A stretch of 13,547 nt of DNA, taken from the NCBI GenBank assembly GCA_902632575.1, contig CACPCY010000016.1:1-13547 (forward strand), written 5' to 3'. Source of the stretch: an uncultured Alphaproteobacteria bacterium (GTDB lineage: Bacteria; Pseudomonadota; Alphaproteobacteria; HIMB59). Position numbers and translations under genes: made by a program. Each line of letters opens with the position of its first letter. Position 1 is the stretch's first letter. This document shows positions 8,502-13,547 of the stretch, one piece after another. A model generated the notes under the pieces. The model was given only the letters and a program-made list of their open reading frames with translations, had not been told where the DNA came from and searched no databases.

Positions 8502-10841
8502 ATGAATAATTTTAGTAAAATTGTTGTAATTGGTGCGGGCACGATGGGCTCAGGCATTGCTGCTCACTTAGCCAACTCTAACCGCCAAGTAGTTTTGCTT
8601 GATCTCAAAGGCAAAGACAAACCCAACCAAATTTCTGAAAATGCCATTGAAATTATCAAAAAGTCAGATCCGCCTCTTTTAGTGGAGCGCTCTCGTCTCG
8701 AATACATTAAACCTGGTAACCTCGACGATGATTTTGATGAAATCAAAGATGCAGACTGGGTTATCGAAGCTGTTGTTGAGCGCATCGATATCAAACACAA
8801 ACTTTACTCCCAAATTGATAAAGTTCGAAGCCCCAACTCTATTATTTCATCTAATACCTCGACAATTCCTCTTTCAATTCTGACACAAGAGATGTCTGAT
8901 AGCATGAAAGCAGACTTTTGTATTACTCACTTTTTTAATCCTGTCCGATTTATGAGATTATTAGAGATCGTTGAAACACCAACCATGAATAAAGACAAGA
9001 TGGACGGACTTTACGATTTTTGTAAAAATGAGCTAGGCAAAGGAATTGTCAATTGTAATGACACTCCTGGTTTTATCGGTAATCGAATTGGCGTATATGC
9101 AATGCAGGTTGCGATGTATGAAGCATTAGAGCGAGGCCTTCCAGTAGAAATTGCAGATGCCTTATTTGGGCGACCTTTAGGAATTCCTAAAACAGGTGTT
9201 TTTGGACTCTATGATCTTATAGGAATTGATTTGATGAAAGATGTGCTTGCAAGCTTTAAAAAAGAATTACAAGAAAATGATCCTTTTATGGATGTTGTGA
9301 AACCTCATCCTCTAGTCGAACAGTTACTTGAAAAAGGCTATAATGGAAATAAGGGTCCTGGTGGTTTTTATCAAACAACAATTGTTGATGGCGATGAACA
9401 CATCAAAGCCATGAACACGTCAGATATGAGTTACTACGATTTTGATAAAGTAGATTTAGAAATCGCAAGAAGAGTTGAGAAAGAGGGCATTAAAGCACTT
9501 CTTGATGATGATAGTGAGTACGGTCGATATGCTTTTGCAGTTCTAGCAAAAATCATTAATTATAGCGCTTTTTGCATTCCTGAAGTTTCATCAAAGGTGA
9601 CAGACATAGATGATGCTCTTCGTATGGGATTTAACTGGAATGAAGGGCCATTTGAATTATTAAATGAGTACGGGCTCACCAAATTTGTTCAGCGACTTCA
9701 AGATGAAAAACAAGAAGTGCCAGAATTACTTACAACTATGATTAGATTAAAACAAGAACCTTATGACTCTACTTCTTCGCGTGCCTATAATCATGAAGCA
9801 GGCATGAAGTTTATCTCTAGAGGAGCGGGAGTTCGCCGATTAGGTGACCACAAAAAATATGCAAATCCATTATCTCGAAATTTTGCTGCAACTATATGGC
9901 AATTTAATGATGAACCTCGAGAACAGAAGATACTGTGTTGTGAATTTCACACTAAGGCAAATGCTTTAAATTCAGATGCAATGAAAATTCTAGAGGAGTC
10001 AGTTAACCGTCTTGAGCAAGATAATTATCAAGGACTAGTTGTTTATAATGAGGCTATGAATTTTTCTGCAGGTGCTGATTTAAATACCATGATTGGTTTA
10101 GCTGACGTGAAAGATTGGAAAGGTATCGATAAATACCTATCTGATTTTCAATCTGCATGTATGAAAATGAAATATGCATCGAAACCAATAGTTAGTGCCG
10201 TTGCTGGATTAGCTATTGGTGGTGGTTTTGAAGTAGCATGTCAAACTTCTAAGATGGTTGCTCACATGAATAGTACTTTAGGTTTAGTGGAAACAGGTGT
10301 TGGCCTAGTTCCAGGCGGTGGTGGGTGTAAAGAATTATTATGGAGATGGGTACAAGACAAAAAATATGTAAATGACCATGATCAAGCAGCTCTTCAAGTA
10401 TTTGATATTATAGGATATGGCCTAATAGCCCATTCCCCATTGCAAGCTAAAAAGCATAAATTTTTTCTAGATGATGATATTTTTGTTTTAAATAGAGATA
10501 ATCTTCTTGTGGAAGCCTTTAATCAAGTATCAATATTAAAGAATGGATATTCAGCTCCTGAAAAGCCAAAGTTCTCACTAAGTGGACCTGAGGTAAAAGA
10601 GAAAATGCACCAAGTTTTATTGGATTTAGAGCAAAAAAAGATCATTTTTGGCTACGATGTTGATATTGGTCTTCATTTAGCAACCGTACTTAGCGGGGGC
10701 GATACAACTAAATCAAAAGAATTGTCGGAAGCTAATCTTTATGATTTAGAGCGACAGTCTTTGATAAATTTAATACAATCCAATAAGACGAGGGATAGGA
10801 TCCATGCGATGTTGTCTACGGGGAGAAGACTAAAAAACTAA
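8502..10841 (+). CDS. FadN-type bifunctional 3-hydroxyacyl-CoA dehydrogenase / enoyl-CoA hydratase
   Basis: A 779-residue beta-oxidation enzyme. Its hydratase domain would hydrate 2-enoyl-CoA to 3-hydroxyacyl-CoA, and its dehydrogenase would oxidise that to 3-ketoacyl-CoA with NAD+. The N-terminal Rossmann motif is VIGAGTMGSGIA (9-20). The dehydrogenase catalytic pair is H143 in THFFNPV and E155 in LLEIV, followed by PGFIGNRIG of the dehydrogenase C-terminal domain. The crotonase domain is C-terminal, with oxyanion-hole segment FSAGADL and both catalytic glutamates, E577 (GGGFEVA) and E597 (LGLVETGVGL). This domain order is that of Bacillus FadN (about 789 residues) and the reverse of FadB/FadJ. 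No thiolase is present in the window. The ATG has no close Shine-Dalgarno sequence. Its stop overlaps the next start (TAATG), linking it to the acyl-CoA synthetase. Acyl chain length preference cannot be read from sequence. Confidence 0.93.
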   Translation: MNNFSKIVVIGAGTMGSGIAAHLANSNRQVVLLDLKGKDKPNQISENAIEIIKKSDPPLLVERSRLEYIKPGNLDDDFDEIKDADWVIEAVVERIDIKHKLYSQIDKVRSPNSIISSNTSTIPLSILTQEMSDSMKADFCITHFFNPVRFMRLLEIVETPTMNKDKMDGLYDFCKNELGKGIVNCNDTPGFIGNRIGVYAMQVAMYEALERGLPVEIADALFGRPLGIPKTGVFGLYDLIGIDLMKDVLASFKKELQENDPFMDVVKPHPLVEQLLEKGYNGNKGPGGFYQTTIVDGDEHIKAMNTSDMSYYDFDKVDLEIARRVEKEGIKALLDDDSEYGRYAFAVLAKIINYSAFCIPEVSSKVTDIDDALRMGFNWNEGPFELLNEYGLTKFVQRLQDEKQEVPELLTTMIRLKQEPYDSTSSRAYNHEAGMKFISRGAGVRRLGDHKKYANPLSRNFAATIWQFNDEPREQKILCCEFHTKANALNSDAMKILEESVNRLEQDNYQGLVVYNEAMNFSAGADLNTMIGLADVKDWKGIDKYLSDFQSACMKMKYASKPIVSAVAGLAIGGGFEVACQTSKMVAHMNSTLGLVETGVGLVPGGGGCKELLWRWVQDKKYVNDHDQAALQVFDIIGYGLIAHSPLQAKKHKFFLDDDIFVLNRDNLLVEAFNQVSILKNGYSAPEKPKFSLSGPEVKEKMHQVLLDLEQKKIIFGYDVDIGLHLATVLSGGDTTKSKELSEANLYDLERQSLINLIQSNKTRDRIHAMLSTGRRLKN

Positions 10842-12466
10842 TGAATAATTTTGAACAGGGAATGCATAAAAATGATGCAAACTTTGTTCCTTTAACTCCC
10901 ATCAGTTTCCTTGATCGAATAAAAGACGTATATCCCGACTATGAAGCTATAGTATATAAACAGAGAAAATATTCTTGGAGACAGGTTTACGATCGATGCA
11001 CTCGATTTGCCAGTGCTTTAACAAAAGTTGGAATTGGCAAAGGTGATGTTGTTTCTATTATGGCAGCAAACACACCTGAATTATTTGAAGCGCATTATTC
11101 TGTTCCTATGACAGGAGGTGTTGTTAACACAATTAATACTCGTTTAGACACCAGAACAGTTGCCTACATACTAGATCATAGTGACTGTAAAGTTTTTATT
11201 GTGGATCGACAATTTCACAACGTAGCAATTGATGCTATTGCTCAAGTCAATCGAGAGATCATCGTTATTGATATTGATGACAAACAAGCAGGTTTAGGAG
11301 ATATTCCATCAATCGGAAAATTAGAGTATGAAAGTTTCCTGCAAACAGGTGATGAGGGGTTTGAATGGATAAGACCTGATGATGAGTGGCAGGCTATTTC
11401 GCTTAACTATACATCTGGAACGACAGGAAACCCAAAAGGTGTTGTATACCATCACAGAGGGTCTTATTTAATGTCAATGGGAAGTATCACTGCATGGAAT
11501 ATGCCTAACCGGCTCACCTATTTATATACAGTGCCAATGTTTCACTGCAATGGCTGGGGGTATCCATGGACTTTGGCGATGCTCCATGCCCGTGTAATAT
11601 TTATACGAAATATAGTTGTCAAAGAAATTTTCGAATTAATCGATGAATATGAGGTGACTCATTTTGGAGGTGCTCCTATCGTATTAAATATGATCGCAAA
11701 TGCCCCTGCAGATGATCAAAAAGCACTGAAAAATAAGGTTTATGTCATGACTGCCGGCGCACCGCCTCCTAGTTCAATTCTTCAAAAAATGGAGTCTTTA
11801 GGTTTTGAGGTTATGCATGTATATGGACTGACTGAAACTTACGGTCATGTTGTTCATTGTGCTTGGAATAAGGACTGGGATAACTTAGCAGATGAAAAGC
11901 GATCTGAGCTAAAAGCCTATCAAGGAGTTCGCTACCCACACACAGAAATGGTATCGGTCATGAACCCAGAAACCCTCGAACCCGTCCCTTCCGATGGAGA
12001 AACCATGGGGGAGATTATGATCCGAGGAAATACTGTTATGATGGGGTACTACAAAAATGAAGAAGCCACTAAAGAGTCGATGAAAAGTGGATGGTTTCAT
12101 TCAGGCGACTTAGCAGTAATGCACCCTAGTGGGTATATTCAAGTTAAAGATCGATCAAAAGATATCATTATTAGTGGTGGTGAAAATATATCATCTGTAG
12201 AAATTGAAAATATTATTACAAAGCACCCTGCAGTATCATTAGCAGCAGTTGTTGCTAGACCTGATGAAAAATGGGGCGAGACACCCTGTGCTTTTATAGA
12301 ATTAATTGAAGGTCAAACTGTAGAAGAAGATGAGTTAAAGAAATTTTGCAGAGAGCACTTAGCTGGTTTTAAAATGCCTAAAACTTTTGTATTTCAGGTC
12401 CTACCAAAAACATCAACTGGTAAAATTCAAAAGTACGAGTTAAGAGAAACAGTAAAAAATCTCTAA
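10841..12466 (+). CDS. AMP-forming acyl-CoA synthetase (fatty acid-CoA ligase)
   Basis: A 541-residue member of the ANL adenylate-forming superfamily that activates a carboxylic acid with ATP and CoA. The visible core motifs are the P-loop YTSGTTGNPKGV (190-201), YGLTETYG (328-335), GWFHSGD (to D423), KDRSKDIIISGGENIS (from 436) and the C-terminal catalytic lysine K528 in TSTGKIQK. The FHCNGW segment (234-239) is characteristic of the medium/long-chain group that includes plant AAE-type synthetases and the methylmercaptopropionate ligase DmdB, so the substrate may be a fatty or other short to medium acid. It follows the FadN-like gene with a TAATG overlap; a GGGAGAAG stretch at 10821-10828 is a rather distant ribosome binding site. 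Together the two genes would activate an acid and carry out the hydration and oxidation steps. The 3' end converges with the opposite-strand gene, overlapping it by 4 bases. Confidence 0.93.
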   Translation: MNNFEQGMHKNDANFVPLTPISFLDRIKDVYPDYEAIVYKQRKYSWRQVYDRCTRFASALTKVGIGKGDVVSIMAANTPELFEAHYSVPMTGGVVNTINTRLDTRTVAYILDHSDCKVFIVDRQFHNVAIDAIAQVNREIIVIDIDDKQAGLGDIPSIGKLEYESFLQTGDEGFEWIRPDDEWQAISLNYTSGTTGNPKGVVYHHRGSYLMSMGSITAWNMPNRLTYLYTVPMFHCNGWGYPWTLAMLHARVIFIRNIVVKEIFELIDEYEVTHFGGAPIVLNMIANAPADDQKALKNKVYVMTAGAPPPSSILQKMESLGFEVMHVYGLTETYGHVVHCAWNKDWDNLADEKRSELKAYQGVRYPHTEMVSVMNPETLEPVPSDGETMGEIMIRGNTVMMGYYKNEEATKESMKSGWFHSGDLAVMHPSGYIQVKDRSKDIIISGGENISSVEIENIITKHPAVSLAAVVARPDEKWGETPCAFIELIEGQTVEEDELKKFCREHLAGFKMPKTFVFQVLPKTSTGKIQKYELRETVKNL

Positions 12467-12663
12467 TTTAATTTTTTATTTTTACCTTCAGTATTTATCA
12501 CTTTAATAGCTTTTAGTTTTTTATAACACATGTAACAGACAAGGTTATGATGACTTTTAATTAAATTTTGAACTTTCTTTGGAGCTGTTCGAATTTCAGA
12601 TTCAATATACACACTGTCCATGACTGATAACTCTCCTTCGCAATATTTACATTTCTCAGCCAT
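12463..12663 (-). CDS. Small protein with two CxxC motifs, probable zinc-binding
   Basis: I do not recognise the family. This 66-residue lysine-rich protein has CKYC (residues 5-8) and CYMC (43-46), a spacing that suits a single four-cysteine zinc site bridging a helical middle. The tail after residue 50 is basic. The ATG at 12661-12663 starts two bases after the end of the alpha/beta gene, so the two are surely cotranscribed with the photolyase-type gene. It is not the usual short DUF2256 protein seen beside photolyases, whose cysteine arrangement differs. It could be a DNA- or RNA-binding accessory factor, or a reduced remnant of a larger zinc protein. Its stop overlaps the stop of the convergent acyl-CoA synthetase gene. 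Confidence 0.6.
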   Translation of the reverse strand: MAEKCKYCEGELSVMDSVYIESEIRTAPKKVQNLIKSHHNLVCYMCYKKLKAIKVINTEGKNKKLN

Positions 12664-12665
12664 GA

Positions 12666-13061
12666 CTAATATTTTAAATTTTTCTTAATTTTGTTCCAAT
12701 ACTGAAAAAATCTTTTTGCTGGGTGAAGATAATTCTTCTGCAATAAGAAGTAATCGGGTAACTGCTCTAAATCATATTTTTCAACTAATTTTTGAAATAA
12801 ATTTTGATAAATAGGTCTAAAAGTAGATTTTGTAATAATTTTGGATATGACGTTTTGGTCATGAATTTCTTGCAATATCTCATATGTATTACCTCTATAG
12901 ATTTCAGCCCCTGCCTCTTTGGCTAAAAAGTATCTATTTTCAATGATTTTGTCACTAAGCTCATAGCCTTCAGTTAAGGTATCATCAAAGATGTAAACGG
13001 GATTACCTTCAATACCGGCTGGCACTCTCATGAACTCGTCATATAAATAAATTAAGTTCAT
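12666..13061 (-). CDS. Small alpha/beta protein coupled to photolyase gene; possible detached photolyase N-terminal domain
   Basis: A 131-residue soluble protein of uncertain family. The start reads NLIYLYDEFM, then NPVYIFDDTL, a helix ENRYFLAKEAG, a strand-like AEIYRG and a helix EILQEI. This strand-helix alternation, with a YIFDD strand and an RG turn, resembles the Rossmann-like antenna domain of photolyases and cryptochromes, but it is shorter and lacks motifs that would fix a cofactor. The C-terminal third is aromatic and basic. The start codon overlaps the TGA of the FAD-domain gene (ATGA), so the two proteins are made in step and may associate. I infer a two-polypeptide photolyase-like enzyme in which this part supplies the alpha/beta domain. 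It may instead be an unrelated small partner. Confidence 0.5.
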   Translation of the reverse strand: MNLIYLYDEFMRVPAGIEGNPVYIFDDTLTEGYELSDKIIENRYFLAKEAGAEIYRGNTYEILQEIHDQNVISKIITKSTFRPIYQNLFQKLVEKYDLEQLPDYFLLQKNYLHPAKRFFQYWNKIKKNLKY

Positions 13062-13547
13062 AAATTGGGAAAGAGTCTCGAACTAATTTCTTCATAGCTG
13101 CCATCTATTTCTCGATTTTTCTCAGGTATAATATCTATGCTTCGGTGACAGTATTTGTGAACATTTTCTAAATTAAATATATAAGGTTTTCCTGCAAAGG
13201 TGCTCGCGATCCATTGCCAAGAGAAGTTGTTACTTGCAATATCTCCATCCAGTAAATGACTCATAAAAAACTTCGCTCCAGCTTGCCACTTCACTCTTCT
13301 AAAGTGAATAATATAAGAAGCCAAATACATACGTGCATGGTTATGAAGGTACCCAGTGCTAGTGAGTTGCTCGATGAAAATATTAATAATCTGTGTTGGT
13401 GTTGTTGCTGATATAATATCCTCAGGCAAGTTATCTTGATATTCTTCAGCTCGAAATCCAGTTTTATATTCTTCTACATTTGTCCATAGTTGATCAGGAT
13501 GATGATAGGCATAGCTTCTCCAAAAATCTCTCCATGCTAATTCTTGA
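13058..13547 (-). CDS. Photolyase/cryptochrome FAD-binding domain protein; N-terminus outside window
   Basis: The frame stays open to the right edge of the window (163 codons visible). The TTG at 13427-13429 is therefore not a credible start, because homologous sequence (AWRDFWRSY) continues upstream. Photolyase landmarks are AWRDF near 13520-13537, GYLHNHARM with HNHARM at 13328-13345, HLLDGDIA with DGD at 13241-13249, and NNFSWQW with the Asn pair at 13226-13231 and WQW at 13211-13219. These correspond to the FAD-binding Asp-Gly-Asp, the flavin-N5 Asn and the electron-relay Trp regions of E. coli PhrB. The protein should bind FAD and repair cyclobutane pyrimidine dimers with blue light, although a cryptochrome role is possible. 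It ends soon after the core, with no C-terminal extension. Its TGA overlaps the next gene's ATG. Whether an antenna domain lies upstream cannot be seen. Confidence 0.85.
   Translation of the reverse strand, partial: QELAWRDFWRSYAYHHPDQLWTNVEEYKTGFRAEEYQDNLPEDIISATTPTQIINIFIEQLTSTGYLHNHARMYLASYIIHFRRVKWQAGAKFFMSHLLDGDIASNNFSWQWIASTFAGKPYIFNLENVHKYCHRSIDIIPEKNREIDGSYEEISSRLFPNL

Noticed and set aside
8501..8514. Shared AATGAATAATTTT at the starts of the two fatty acid genes (8501 and 10840)
   Set aside because: The match covers only about 13 bases around the start codons, both encoding MNNF; it is too short and A/T-rich to call a repeat or regulatory site.
8564..8800. Minus-strand open frame inside the FadN-like gene
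   Set aside because: It is antisense to the conserved Rossmann domain; the low-complexity, Ser/Arg-rich product is typical of a frame shadow.
11909..12100. Minus-strand open frame inside the acyl-CoA synthetase gene
   Set aside because: It is antisense to conserved ligase sequence and has no independent support.
12453..12478. Inverted repeat TAAAAAAT / ATTTTTTA at the convergent gene ends, as a bidirectional terminator
   Set aside because: The 8-base arms are purely A/T with a 10-base loop; in such A/T-rich DNA this is expected by chance and would form only a weak stem.
13058..13429. FAD-domain gene starting at the TTG at 13429
   Set aside because: The frame is open to the right edge, and the upstream codons encode the photolyase AWRDF motif, so the true start is outside the window.

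Overview
The window is A/T-rich (hand counts of four 60-base lines each: 51/240 G+C at 2041-2280, 82/240 at 4081-4320, 96/240 at 8581-8820, 78/240 at 10381-10620). Genes are packed with almost no spacer. The protein families (a heat-shock-like sigma factor, a FadN-like fatty acid oxidation enzyme, an AMP-forming acyl-CoA synthetase and a photolyase) suggest a streamlined, low-GC Gram-negative bacterium, perhaps a marine proteobacterium. I cannot fix the taxon from the sequence alone.

Left two thirds (1-8423, + strand): one continuous gene string, apparently a single transcription unit. It holds the C-terminal part of a sigma-70/RpoH-like protein, a TerB-like small protein, a GHKL (MutL/MORC-type) ATPase, a Z1-domain superfamily II helicase-like ATPase, a PD-(D/E)XK (DUF4420-type) nuclease and an AIPR (abortive infection phage resistance) protein. 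The last four form a module known from comparative genomics of restriction-modification-like defence loci. Every junction from TerB onward overlaps (11, 8, 8 and 14 nt), which implies translational coupling and a jointly made complex. A plausible division of labour is: the GHKL ATPase as a DNA clamp or switch, Z1 as the DNA motor, the PD-(D/E)XK protein as the DNA-cutting subunit, and AIPR as effector or accessory. The sigma-like and TerB-like genes at the front are the less familiar part. No DNA methyltransferase lies inside the window, so self/non-self discrimination is unexplained here.

Middle right (8502-12466, + strand): two translationally linked fatty acid catabolism genes. The first is a FadN-type fusion of 3-hydroxyacyl-CoA dehydrogenase (N-terminal) and enoyl-CoA hydratase (C-terminal). 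The second is an acyl-CoA synthetase that would feed it. A 78-base spacer separates them from the defence operon, and no clear terminator is visible in it.

Right end (12463-13547, - strand, convergent): a three-gene unit reading leftwards. It holds a photolyase/cryptochrome FAD-binding domain protein (its start is outside the window), a 131-residue alpha/beta protein that may be a detached photolyase-type N-terminal domain, and a 66-residue protein with two CxxC motifs. No RNA gene, CRISPR array, insertion sequence or tRNA was seen.
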